Below, piece after piece: positions 24,201 to 33,558 of a stretch of 49,428 bases of DNA. Position numbers and translations under genes: made by a program. The stretch covers positions 1 through 49,428 of the forward strand of contig JBKHDD010000016.1 of NCBI GenBank assembly GCA_046541515.1. The letters are read 5' to 3'. The notes beneath the pieces are model-generated. The model worked only from the letters and a program-made list of their open reading frames with translations. It was not told the DNA's origin and did not search any database. Source of the DNA: CAYFVR01 sp046541515 (GTDB lineage Bacteria > Desulfobacterota > Desulfobacteria > Desulfobacterales > Desulfococcaceae). How positions within the stretch are numbered: the stretch's first letter is position 1; each line of letters begins with the position of its first letter.

Positions 24201-27200
24201 GTGGGCGACGCCTACCGGTACATTCTGGAGCGTCGGCACGCCGATCCCCATCCCGGCAACATGCTGGACCGGCCGGAACTGCTGCTCCATCCCTGGGCGG
24301 TCCGAGACACCGGCTATTCCGACATGCCGACGGAGGAGCCGTTGCCGTCCCCGGCGGCGGAGGCCGAAGCGTCCATGGATCGAGCCTACCAACGGTCCGT
24401 CGCCGGCGCGCGGCGTGCGCAAATCGCCCAGGAACCGTCGCCCATCGGCGCGAATTACGACTTCCTGGCCGAAACCGCCGCCGTGCTGCTGAACCTGCGG
24501 CCCGACGAAAACGGCCGGGTGACCGTGGACCGTCGGCTGTTGGGCGCCCATTCCCATCTCCAGATCGTCGCCGCCGACCCGCTTCAGCTCACGGTTCGCG
24601 AAATTGGGCTGCCGTCCACCGACATGGTCCAGCGGGACCTTCGCCTGGGCGCGTCGTTGCCGGCCGATCGCCGGATCACCCGCCGAAACCGGGCCACCCC
24701 CGTGAAGGCGGGAGACACCTTTGCCCTTCCCGATCTATCCACCGCCCGCTACGCGATCTACGATTCGGTGGAAAGCGCCTTCCGGCTGTTGCGCACCCTG
24801 GCCGACGACCCGGAGCTGGACGCCTTCGCCTTCCTGGGCAACTGGGCCGAACTGCCCGCCGAGGAACAAGAGCTGCGCTACGGCGAACAGGCCTGCCACG
24901 AGCTGAACCTGTTCCTCTTTTTCAAAGACCCGGAATTCTTCCATCGGGTGATCGCGCCCCTGCTGCGCCAAAAGCCGGCCCCCGATTTCATGGACCTGTG
25001 GCTGCTGGACGCCGATCTCTCGGCCTTTCTGGACCCGGCCGCCTTCGAGCGACTGACGCTGACGGAAAAAATCCTGCTGCTTCGGAAGCAACCCGACGGG
25101 CGAGCGCGGATCGCCCGCTACGTGGAAGACCGGCTTTCGCTGGAGCCGCCCGACCCGGCCACCCGGGACCGGCTCTTCGCGGCGGCCCTGCGCACGCCGG
25201 GCGCGGAACCGACCGCGCCCATGCCGCCGCCGGCCTCCGGTCCCGCCATGGAAATGGCGCTGGGCCTGGACGACGACATGGCGGAAACCATGGCCGTCCC
25301 TCCCGAACCAAAACCCGAAGCCGAGGCCCGGGCCTTCTTCCAGCCCCGGAAGGCGCAACGGGCGGCCCAGCGACGCCTGTACCAGGCCCCGCCCACCACC
25401 AAGGAATGGGCCGAATCCCGTTTCTGGAAGGTTCCGCCGGGCGAATCCACCGCCGATCGGGTGAGCCTGAACCCCTTTTGGCGAGATTTCGCGGCCCATG
25501 ACCCAGATGCCCCGTTCCTCTCCCCCGAATTCATCTTCGCCCACCACACCCGAACCGAAGTCCTGTTCGCGCTGGCGGTGCTGGACCTGCCGCTCCGGGC
25601 CGGAGACGCGGAAACCAAGGTGGACGGCGCCCAACTGACCCTGACGCCCGCCGGCCATCGAATCGTCTTTCACCGGGAACTTCAGCCCGCCCCCAAGGGC
25701 GACGCCGACCTGCCCGTCATGGTCCGGCAGAATTTTTTCCGGAAGGACGACCGATACCGATACGAGGACGGGCTGCGACTGGACAAATTCGTTCAGGGTC
25801 CGCTGGAAGCCCGGGCGGCCTACGGCGGCCAGGTGGTGGTGGGCAATCCGACCTCCGCCCCGCTGCGGCTGGACCTGTTGCTCCAGATTCCCGAGGGCGC
25901 CGTCCCGCTGGAAAACGGATTTTACACCCACAGCTTCCCGCTGGCTCTGGACCCGTTTGAAACGGCCCGGATGGATTACGCCTTTTATTTTCCGGAGCCG
26001 GGGAAATTCCAGGGATTTCCGGCCCATGTTTCCCGGGAGGAAACCCTGCTCGCCGCGGCGGAACCGGGCAAATTCCAGGTGGTTTCCCGCGCCGAAGCCC
26101 CGGAGCGGGACGACTGGCCGGCCATCGCCCGCCGGGGAGACGACGAAGCGATCCTGGAGGCCCTGCGAGAGCGGAACCTGGCTCGGATTTCCCTTTCGGA
26201 CATCGCCTTCCGGATGAAGGACGCCGATTTCTTTCGGGCCGCATTGGAGGTGTTGCGGGAACGGCTGGCCTACGATCCGGTGCTCTGGTCCTACGGCGTT
26301 CACCACGAAGACGTTCCCGCCATCCGGGAATTTTTGTCCCGTTCCGGGAATCTGGCGACGAAGTACGGACCGACGCTGGATTCTCCCCTGCTGACCATCG
26401 ACCCGTTTCGCCGGGAGGTCTACGCGCACCTGGAATACCGCCCCCTGGTCAACGCTCGTGCCCACGTTCGCGGGCGGCCGACCATCGACAATCCGGAAAT
26501 CTTCGATCAGTATCAACGTTTCCTGAACGTGATGATCCACACGCCCCGGCCCGGGGGCGAAAAACTGCTGGAGGCGGTCTACTATCTGCTGCTTCAGGAT
26601 CGAGTGAAGGAAGCGGCCGAAGTGTTCGGGCGAATCGATCCCTCGGAGCCGCGAACCCGTATGCAGTACGATTACGCCCAAATCTATCTGGATTTTTCCC
26701 AACGGAATCTGGAGCGGGCGAGAACCATCGCCACAAAATACGCGGACCTTCCGGTCCCCCGCTGGCGGGACCGGTTCCGCAACGTTCTGGCGCAACTGGA
26801 TGAAATCGCCGGCGAGCCCCGGGAAACGGTGGACCCGGAAGACCGGAGCCAGACGCAAGAGGCGCTGGTCGAATCCGCGCCGTCCCTGAACCTTCGGCTG
26901 TCGGACGACGCGATCCTGCTGACCCACCGGAATCTGGAAAGTTGCGAACTCCGCTTCTACCCGGTGGACGTGGAGCTGCTGTTCTCCCGGAATCCCTTTC
27001 CGACGGATCGACGGGCCCAGGTTCCGCCGGTGCGGCCCCGGAAAGTGGTCGCCGTGACGCTGGACGATTCCGGACAGACAAGGGCGGCCATTCCGGAATC
27101 CCTGCGTTCCGCCAATCTGATCGTGGAGGCGGCCGCCGCCGGGCTCAGCCGGGCGGAAACCCGGTACGCCAACGATTTGGACGTGACGGTGATTGAATCC

Positions 27201-27449
27201 TACGGCCACTTGCGGGTGGTCGCCCGAAAGGATGGAACGCCGATCCCCGCGGCCTACGTCAAGGCATACGCCAGGGTGGCAGGCGAAGGCGTCCAGTTCT
27301 ACAAAGACGGCTACACCGATCTGAGAGGCAAATTCGACTACCTCTCCCTCGGCAGCGACCTGGTGGACCGCGTCCGGCGATTGGCCATTCTGGTGCTGAC
27401 CGAGGAACACGGCGCGGCCATCCGGGAGGCGGCGCCGCCGGGGCGTTAA
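21276..27449 (+). CDS. Giant exported protein (2057 aa), macroglobulin-like domains suspected, no named family
   Basis: The ATG at 21276 has a GGGAGGAG ribosome-binding site and a clear signal peptide (about 1-23). Residues about 24-400 are mainly helical. About 420-700 look like beta-sandwich domains, starting VVLPAEIKNVDALVVRIYALDAF. A region at 1200-1300 includes ACHELNLFLFFKDPEFF, followed by an acidic Met/Pro linker (about 1310-1350). About 1514-1580 contains VVVGNPTSAPLRLDLLLQIPEGAVP. A helical repeat-like part (about 1640-1855) follows. The C-terminal domain (about 1985-2057) ends KDGYTDLRGKFDYLSL and resembles a carboxypeptidase-regulatory fold. The layout recalls alpha-2-macroglobulins, but there is no thioester GCGEQ motif and only about four cysteines. 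I do not recognise a named family. It is divergent from the liv operon and monocistronic. Confidence 0.85.
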   Translation: MGLGWTLLLALLIAMITAPSLAGEIGFAETFAIAEDRAAVLEQLSPGAEEYYFFHCLHAQHTGDAAAFEATMARWIERHGDSERARRLRNRQALLAYPDSPAKSLDHIRRLEGLRFNHAPPGETRDGAPLPPTLDPSEIDPQRLLAKALSGPRPAEAMETAGLPLLPPDRLDGDGRRRLLERMAHPDHPELVALVRAELESGLPWSRLPGRDMLLLSHLDRLRRAVPGLAEDRSFVGDYLRRLAPAADVSPEEDAGVRRDWLARCWEFLAPLPEVHAAVQAHVLSQLLELDRQEGRHDRDRFLAYLRIPRPADYLRSEIRRRTPEGSRPDVTGLPAGDRPVSDEALVRDYLFHFLETAETTAPFDQYLQSDWLRNLFAEVKLTRGVGDPERWISMLPPERYAALKDQVVLEFAPDRPRRLAADAPVVLPAEIKNVDALVVRIYALDAFNFYRERQREISPAIELDGISPTWERVHRYPDPPLRRARRRLEFPELSDPGTYVIDLIGGGLRSRAVIRKGDLFAVERSGPAGLEFQVFDETRRRRTDAILWLDGREYAPDENGLILVPFSTAPGPRRAILRTDDRSALHSFHHPAEEYRLSAGFHIERETLLRGLRSQAVLRPRLTLNGEPASLSLLESPVLTLTLRDADGVDARETVEDIELAEDRETAHPFTVPEGLRQATLELSARVRVPGAGETVPLKDQRVFSLNGIDGTDKIGDLFLRRSADGYVVEALGKNGEARPGIVVYVRLKHRWFRETVVQTLRTDEGGQALLGPLPGIVWVESETEAGPARRWPISEAEPLGSRAVPDILHGRVGAPVRLPWNGDTDGTPPPARLLEVRNQVFFADHTETIRFEPGFLVIDPPAGGDYLLFPRGTDAQIRLRIAGGEARDGWLFGAGRMLEAPALEPLGIGSVHAGPDQVVANIGGAGPFTRIHMLATRFAPAYDAAANLGHESPPAGGHHRLSTPASIYDAGRTVGDAYRYILERRHADPHPGNMLDRPELLLHPWAVRDTGYSDMPTEEPLPSPAAEAEASMDRAYQRSVAGARRAQIAQEPSPIGANYDFLAETAAVLLNLRPDENGRVTVDRRLLGAHSHLQIVAADPLQLTVREIGLPSTDMVQRDLRLGASLPADRRITRRNRATPVKAGDTFALPDLSTARYAIYDSVESAFRLLRTLADDPELDAFAFLGNWAELPAEEQELRYGEQACHELNLFLFFKDPEFFHRVIAPLLRQKPAPDFMDLWLLDADLSAFLDPAAFERLTLTEKILLLRKQPDGRARIARYVEDRLSLEPPDPATRDRLFAAALRTPGAEPTAPMPPPASGPAMEMALGLDDDMAETMAVPPEPKPEAEARAFFQPRKAQRAAQRRLYQAPPTTKEWAESRFWKVPPGESTADRVSLNPFWRDFAAHDPDAPFLSPEFIFAHHTRTEVLFALAVLDLPLRAGDAETKVDGAQLTLTPAGHRIVFHRELQPAPKGDADLPVMVRQNFFRKDDRYRYEDGLRLDKFVQGPLEARAAYGGQVVVGNPTSAPLRLDLLLQIPEGAVPLENGFYTHSFPLALDPFETARMDYAFYFPEPGKFQGFPAHVSREETLLAAAEPGKFQVVSRAEAPERDDWPAIARRGDDEAILEALRERNLARISLSDIAFRMKDADFFRAALEVLRERLAYDPVLWSYGVHHEDVPAIREFLSRSGNLATKYGPTLDSPLLTIDPFRREVYAHLEYRPLVNARAHVRGRPTIDNPEIFDQYQRFLNVMIHTPRPGGEKLLEAVYYLLLQDRVKEAAEVFGRIDPSEPRTRMQYDYAQIYLDFSQRNLERARTIATKYADLPVPRWRDRFRNVLAQLDEIAGEPRETVDPEDRSQTQEALVESAPSLNLRLSDDAILLTHRNLESCELRFYPVDVELLFSRNPFPTDRRAQVPPVRPRKVVAVTLDDSGQTRAAIPESLRSANLIVEAAAAGLSRAETRYANDLDVTVIESYGHLRVVARKDGTPIPAAYVKAYARVAGEGVQFYKDGYTDLRGKFDYLSLGSDLVDRVRRLAILVLTEEHGAAIREAAPPGR

Positions 27450-27581
27450 TTCGGGGGAGAACGATCCAGTGCGACATCAAATCCCTGTTCTCCAAGGACG
27501 ATATGGCGTCCTAAACCATCTTTGGCGACAAGGACTAGAGCCTCGATCGTACCGCTCGTGGCGAAAAGATGGAAATTTAAC

Positions 27582-27839
27582 ATGGAAATTCACAAGGAAG
27601 CCACTGCCGACATTTGCAAGGAATGTTCGGTGAAAAAATTGAGTTTGGCGGGCTCTCCTGCGCGCGGCGAAGACGCCCCCAATGGCGACGTTGACCTCGT
27701 CGTGGAATTTGAGAGGCGGGGCGCCCTTTGCTTCGGCACATGGGGACAATCCAAAAGTTGATCTAATCGAAAGGCGAGGGATCAAAAACAAGGGCTTCGG
27801 GACAAGTGCGCTTGAAGACGAAAAGGTCGTTACGGAAAT
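27582..27839 (+). pseudogene. Remnant of a MntA-type nucleotidyltransferase (MNT/HEPN antitoxin family)
   Basis: From the ATG at 27582 the frame reads VKKLSLAGSPARGEDAPNGDVDLVVEFE, the core GSxARG...SDVDLLVEF motif of minimal nucleotidyltransferases; the aspartates D-x-D are kept. After VEFE the frame breaks. In the +1 frame it resumes as GAPFAS...PKVDLIERRGIKNKGFGTSALEDEKVV, which looks like the usual C-terminal VDLV-RRGLK-...-AKVV segment. About 15-20 residues are missing in between. So there is a frameshift and probably a small internal deletion. No HEPN toxin partner is seen. Base use is less GC-rich than in the neighbours. I see nothing else supported in 27450-27875 apart from two hairpins. 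Confidence 0.65.
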
Positions 27840-27850
27840 TGCACCCCAAA

Positions 27851-27892
27851 GAGGGGCGGCGGAAACGGAGATTGCCTATGCCGCCGCCCCTC
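27851..27892 (-). terminator. Perfect 12-bp inverted repeat at the end of the transglutaminase operon
   Basis: GAGGGGCGGCGG (27851-27862) and CCGCCGCCCCTC (27881-27892) form a perfect 12-bp stem with an 18-base loop spanning the stop codon of the transglutaminase-like gene. On the minus strand only TTT follows the stem, so termination would be weak by sequence. Confidence 0.5.
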
Positions 27893-29864
27893 TCCTCGGT
27901 TCCTCCGGCTCCTTCCCCGGCGAAAACTTCCGAACCTCCCGCTCCAGCCCCTTCAGCAACTCCTCGTTTCCGTTGGGACGGCCGTATCGAAGCTGGACGT
28001 AATGGTTGACGACCGTGTCCACCGCGCCCGCCAGGTCCGGTCGGACGGCGGCGGCCCGCCGGGCGAAATCTATAGGCCCTTCGGAGGCTTCGCGCGCCAC
28101 GCCGGCCCGCGCCATCTTCCGGCAGAACCGATCATAGGCCCGACGGGCCGGGTCCCCCGATCTTCCTCGTCGCAGGTTCGCCAGCCCGGCGAAAAGGCCC
28201 AGCAGGACCGCCACCGATCCCGCCAGCAGAATTCCCGCCTTGGCCGTCCAGAGCATGTCGTCGGTATCGATCCCCAGGCGGGAAAGCAGGCCGGCCTGGT
28301 CTTCGGCCGTGTAGCTCATCACCCACAGCAGCCAGAAGGCGTTGACGGCGTCCCATCCAAAGTCCATGCTCCGCAGCATGTCCGTAATCGGACCCAAATC
28401 CGGCATGGAAAACAGCCGGGCCAGATCTTCCGGCGAAAGCGCTTCCTGCACCCCTTCCAGCAAACGTTCCGGCGCCACGGCCGAGGTCGGGTCCACACGG
28501 GTCCAGCCGGTTTCGGGCAGATGCACTTCCACCCAGGCATGAGCGTCGGACTGGCGGACGATCAGGTACTCCGCGTAGGGATTGATCTTTCCTCCCAGAT
28601 ATCCCCCCACCACCCGGGCGGGAACGCCGGCGGCCCGCATGAGAAAGGCGAAGGCCGACGCGTAATGCTCGCAGTAGCCCCGCCGGGTTTCGAACAGGAA
28701 GTCGTCCACCGTATTGGCGCCCAGGGCGGGCGGCTCCAGGGTGTAGAAAAAGGAATTTTCCCGAAGATAGGCCATGGCCCGATCCACCAGCTCCCCGGGA
28801 TCGGCGGTTTCCGCCCTCCATTGCTCCGCCAGGGCCCGGGCTCGGGGATTCCCCGCGCGGGGAATTTGGAGGGCGGCCCGGTCCGATCCAAGCAGGGGAC
28901 CGGTTTGCGGGTTTACCAGCGACCGGACCCGATAAAGCGTCCGCCTCCGGACCGGTTCCCGGGAAACGAGGGTATAATCGTCCATGTAAAACCCGTCCTC
29001 GGGGGATTCCGCCGGCATTTCCAGGGCGAACAGCCAGTGCTCGTCGTGGGGCTCCAGGGTGATTGCATAGGCCACCTGGCCCGTTCCGGCGATCTCGGGA
29101 TCGCGGATGGGCCGTCGAAGGGATTTGTGCCAGTTGCGCCCGTCAAACTGAATAAAAGTGAGCCCCCGCCAATATCGCTGGTCGGGGGACGGTATGGCAC
29201 CCTCGAACCGCACCCGAAAGGCGATCTCGTCGTTTTCCACCACCCGGGCGATGCTTCCCGGACTCATCCGGTCGGAAAAACCCGAGATCCCGCTCTTGTT
29301 TTGGGTGAGCCCCCAGAGATTTCCCTCGATGCGGGGGAACAGATAAAACAGAATCACGGTCAGGGGAAGGGCCTGGAGAAGGATGACGCCGGCGAGTCGA
29401 ATCTTGAGCCGGGGCGGGCTGACGGGGTGATGGACGTGGACCAGCACGGCGGTGGTGATCAGCACCGAGAGGAACATGTACAAGGCGATGGCCAGCTCGT
29501 CGTTGTAAAACAGGTTGGCCACCACCAGAAAATAGGCCAGAAACAAGGAGATCATCACGTCCCGGTACCGCCGGCATTCCATGGTCTTGAGGGATGCCAT
29601 GACCGCCAAAACCGCCACGTAGGACTGGCTGTAAAACGCGCCGCCGAAACTGGCCAGCGCGCCGCCGAAGCCGAAGATGGACAGGCCGGCCAGCAAAAAA
29701 CGGCCCGGCGGCGACCAGCCTCGCCGGGTTCCCGCCACCGCGTAGACCCACATCGCCACGCACCAGCCGGTGATCCAGGGCGGCAACTCGATGACGTGGG
29801 GGGCCAGCGCCGGCGCCAGGGCGATGACCGTGGCCGGCGCGAACCGATGAAACGCATTCTTCAT
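27876..29864 (-). CDS. TgpA-like transmembrane transglutaminase (DUF3488/transglutaminase core)
   Basis: This 662-residue inner-membrane protein has five or six hydrophobic segments in the first 180 residues (DUF3488), a large periplasmic region, and one more membrane segment near 560-580. The transglutaminase core has the full triad: C398 in RRGYCEHYASAF, H442 in SDAHAWVEV and D458 in TRVDPTSAV. The C-terminal cytoplasmic tail matches DUF4129-like ends. TgpA-type proteins act on the periplasmic face; their substrate is not settled. The ATG overlaps the end of the DUF58 gene by 4 bases, so moxR-DUF58-tgpA is one operon. Confidence 0.93.
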   Translation of the reverse strand: MKNAFHRFAPATVIALAPALAPHVIELPPWITGWCVAMWVYAVAGTRRGWSPPGRFLLAGLSIFGFGGALASFGGAFYSQSYVAVLAVMASLKTMECRRYRDVMISLFLAYFLVVANLFYNDELAIALYMFLSVLITTAVLVHVHHPVSPPRLKIRLAGVILLQALPLTVILFYLFPRIEGNLWGLTQNKSGISGFSDRMSPGSIARVVENDEIAFRVRFEGAIPSPDQRYWRGLTFIQFDGRNWHKSLRRPIRDPEIAGTGQVAYAITLEPHDEHWLFALEMPAESPEDGFYMDDYTLVSREPVRRRTLYRVRSLVNPQTGPLLGSDRAALQIPRAGNPRARALAEQWRAETADPGELVDRAMAYLRENSFFYTLEPPALGANTVDDFLFETRRGYCEHYASAFAFLMRAAGVPARVVGGYLGGKINPYAEYLIVRQSDAHAWVEVHLPETGWTRVDPTSAVAPERLLEGVQEALSPEDLARLFSMPDLGPITDMLRSMDFGWDAVNAFWLLWVMSYTAEDQAGLLSRLGIDTDDMLWTAKAGILLAGSVAVLLGLFAGLANLRRGRSGDPARRAYDRFCRKMARAGVAREASEGPIDFARRAAAVRPDLAGAVDTVVNHYVQLRYGRPNGNEELLKGLEREVRKFSPGKEPEEPRRGAAA

Positions 29865-30846
29865 TGGACGTCTCCTCCGGTCCCGAACAGGGCCAGGGCC
29901 CGCAGGCAGGCATGTTTATGGGTCTCTCCACGGTCGGGGGGAATTTCCCGGCCGGGCAGCCGCAGTCCGAAGAACAGGTCCCGGTTGTTCGCCCGCAGCA
30001 CCTGTCCGCAGAGACGGGAAAGACGGCGCTCCAGGTCGGCTTCCCGCACCGCCTCCCAGTCCAGCGTCACGGTGACGCCGGCTTCGCCCACGAACACTTT
30101 GGTCTGGAGCCCCTGTCCCTTGGAATAGGACTTCCAGGAAATGTGTTGAAGCGCGTCTCCGGGCTGGTAGCTTTTGAGCCCGTCGAAATCGTCCGCCCCT
30201 GCCCCGGCGGCCGCCTCGCCGCGGCCCGCCGCCGCCTCGCCGCCGGTTCCGGTCACGAAGGGTCCTTGCAGAGGACGGGGATAGACCACCGTCTCCAAAT
30301 CCAGGTCCATCCGGGACCAGGCCCGGAACAGACCCAGCGGAAACACCGTGGCAATCCGCAACGGCCCGGGATGAAAACGCCCGCGAACGGCGGTGGGCGC
30401 GGTCACGGCGACGGCTTCGTCGCGATCCCCCCCCAAATCCGCCAAGGCTTCCTCGCCGTCGGGAAACCGGAAGCTCACCGCTCGGCGGGTTGGCGAAGGG
30501 GCGCGAACCACCGCCCGAAAAACGGCCGGCTCGCCCGCGAAGGCCGGGGACGGGGTGACCGAGCGCACCCGAACCCCGGAAAGATTCCGATGGGTGTGCA
30601 GGATGGAAACCACCGCCATGCTCCCCAGCAAGAAGGTGAGAAGAAAGGCGATGTTGTTGTTGTAATTGATCGATCCCACCAGCATTCCGGTCAAGACCCC
30701 GATGAACACCAGCCCCAAGGGCGTGGGCAGGACGTAGATCCGTTTCCGCTCCAGGGTGCAGGGCAGCGCCGCGGGCACGGGACGGGACGGGAACCAGGAT
30801 CGGAAAACGGCCCCGGCCGAAAGCCGGGGTAGCCGAAGGACGCCCA

Positions 30847-30850
<4 letters not shown>
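29861..30850 (-). CDS. DUF58 domain membrane protein
   Basis: This 329-residue protein has two hydrophobic segments at about 41-80 (LGLVFIGVLTGMLVG and IAFLLTFLLGSMAVVSIL), then a beta-rich part. The DUF58 signature DDFDGLKSYQPGDALQHISWKSYSKG lies at about 240-265, in front of a von Willebrand A-like C-terminal region. DUF58 proteins nearly always sit beside MoxR ATPases and are thought to be their partners. Overlaps of 4 bases on both sides confirm tight coupling with moxR and the transglutaminase gene. Confidence 0.92.
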
Positions 30851-31755
<905 letters not shown>

Positions 31756-32339
31756 TTTGTTTCCTTTGAGATGTCGTGGGCGAAGGAAGACGGCCCGCGA
31801 GCGGGCCAAGAAAGGTTCCCTTCCAGCCATACAAACCGGCCGTCAGGAATACAACCATTATTCTCATCCTTTCGGGAATCGGCAACCGGCCCCGAACCCG
31901 AAAGACGGGGGAAAGCGATGGCAAATTTTCGCGGCGACGGCTTCCCGAATCGCCGAAGGAAGGCGTTTCTCCGCCGATCCGCGTTCCAAAAATGCCGATG
32001 GCCGTCCGGGGCGCCTTTTCCCAAGCCGGCCCCATGGCCTTGGACGGCCGCGGCCGCGAAACCCCGGCTCGCGGCGGCCGAATCAATAAATCCTTGCGAA
32101 GGGCCGTTTCAATCGATACGGTATGCGCCTGCCTCCGGAATTCGCTCCGGCGCCGCCGATCCCAGAGCGAGTCCGCGAGCGAGGACGCCGGGAAGCGGTT
32201 CCCCGGACGACCGCCGGGGGCGCCCCGGTGCGCGCCACCCGGCGCAAAAGAACCTTTGCCGACCGTCGCGAATCGGGCCGGAACGCGCCGCAACCCATCG
32301 GCCAGACCGCCAACGGACGGCGGAACGGATGACGACCGC
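31756..32339. other. Long intergenic region between moxR and the DHH gene
   Basis: This 584-base gap separates divergent genes. Reading frames stay open through it in several frames, as expected at this GC content, but their translations are Pro/Arg/Ala-rich with no recognisable motif. I therefore treat it as non-coding. It contains a GC-rich stretch with short inverted repeats near 32045-32080. I could not pick out convincing promoters on either strand. Confidence 0.5.
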
Positions 32340-33383
32340 ATGAAAAAGCCCTCTGCCTCCGAGCGGATTCGAAGTTTCTACAGCCAGTTTTCCGGCAACG
32401 ACCAGGTCCTGATCCTGATCAACGCCGATCCCGACGCCATCGCCAGCGCCATGGCCGCCAAGCGGCTGCTCTGGCGCAAGGTGGCCGGCGTCACCATCTC
32501 CAACATCAACGTGATCAAGCGCCCCGACAACGTCGCCATGGTCCGGCTATTGGACGTTCCACTGGTCCACGTGGACGAAATCGGCCCGCCCGATCGGTAC
32601 ACCCGGGTGATGATCGTCGACTCCCAGCCGAACCATTCGCCCGCGTTGGAAAAATTCACTCCCCATCTCGTCATCGACCATCACCCCCGCACCTCGTTGG
32701 ACGCCCCCTTCGTGGACGTTCGGCCGGAATACGGGGCCACCGCCACCATCCTGACCGAATACATCCGGGCGGCCAAGATCAAGCCCTCGGCCCGGCTGGC
32801 CACGGGCCTGTTTCACGCCATCAAAACCGACACCCGAAATTTCGAACGGCAGACCCTCATGGAGGATGTCCGGGCCTTCCAATTCCTGTTCAAATACGCC
32901 AACACCACGCTGGCCCGGAAGATCGAGCAGTCCGACCTGCGGCTCGACTTCCTCAAGTATTTCAAAATCGCCCTGGAAACCATGAAAATGCACCGGGGGC
33001 GGGTCTTCGTATACCTGGGGCCGGTGGGCAACCCCGACGTCTGCGTGCTGGTGGCCGACTTTTTCATGCGGGTCAATCCCGTCACCTGGAGCATCGTCTC
33101 CGGCGTGTACGAGGAAAAGCTGGTGGTGATCTTCCGCAACGACGGCATCCGAAAGAACGCCGGAAAAATGGCCCGCAAGGGGTTCTGCCAGCTCGGCTCC
33201 GCCGGCGGCCACAAAAGCATGGCCCGGGCGGAAATCCCCCTGACGGCCCTGGAAGGCCGAGTGGAGCTGGACGAGTGCAAGGCGGTGCTCAACTGGCTCA
33301 TCGACCGGGTGGAACGGAAACCCCGGAGCACGGGGAAAAGCAAGGAAAACGCCAAGAGCCCATCGGATTCCAACGGTCCCTAG
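32340..33383 (+). CDS. DHH-family phosphoesterase (NrnA/RecJ-like)
   Basis: The ATG at 32340 gives 347 residues. The DHH motifs are in order: ILINADPDAIAS (about 25-36), VMIVDSQPN (about 90-98), VIDHHPR with D113-H114-H115, and AIKTDTRNF. The DHHA1 region near the end carries CQLGSAGGHKSMARAEIP. Proteins of this group degrade nanoRNA, 3'-phosphoadenosine phosphate or cyclic dinucleotides with Mn2+; which of these applies cannot be told here. The frame stays open upstream to 31776 but without family sequence. It is the first of a run of plus-strand genes and is 175 bases before the MBL gene. Confidence 0.9.
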   Translation: MKKPSASERIRSFYSQFSGNDQVLILINADPDAIASAMAAKRLLWRKVAGVTISNINVIKRPDNVAMVRLLDVPLVHVDEIGPPDRYTRVMIVDSQPNHSPALEKFTPHLVIDHHPRTSLDAPFVDVRPEYGATATILTEYIRAAKIKPSARLATGLFHAIKTDTRNFERQTLMEDVRAFQFLFKYANTTLARKIEQSDLRLDFLKYFKIALETMKMHRGRVFVYLGPVGNPDVCVLVADFFMRVNPVTWSIVSGVYEEKLVVIFRNDGIRKNAGKMARKGFCQLGSAGGHKSMARAEIPLTALEGRVELDECKAVLNWLIDRVERKPRSTGKSKENAKSPSDSNGP

Positions 33384-33558
33384 CCCCCGTCGATCCGAGA
33401 ACGCCTCTTTTGCGCCTCCCCTTTCCAGACGGATGGCCGCCGTCGTCGCCCTTCCTTTCTCTCGCCTCCGCCTTTCCGGCGGTCCTCACATCCGATTTAC
33501 ATCCCCGGGCTTTCATGTTATTTCTCAAGTTTATGGCATTCGAGGAAAAGGACGTCCC

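Noticed and set aside
21622..27410. Long minus-strand open frames opposite the giant gene, including frames of 945 and 891 codons
   Set aside because: They are typical antisense shadows of high-GC coding sequence: Gly/Arg/Pro/His-rich translations without any motif, while the plus-strand frame has a signal peptide, ribosome-binding site and domain-like sequence.
21276..27449. A true alpha-2-macroglobulin with protease trap function
   Set aside because: No GCGEQ thioester motif or flanking region is present and no penicillin-binding protein 1C neighbour exists, so the name cannot be used without structural evidence.
31776..32339. Extension of the DHH phosphoesterase upstream to 31776 as one 535-residue protein
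   Set aside because: The extra 188 residues are Pro/Arg-rich, have no recognisable sequence and precede a natural ATG where the family sequence begins.
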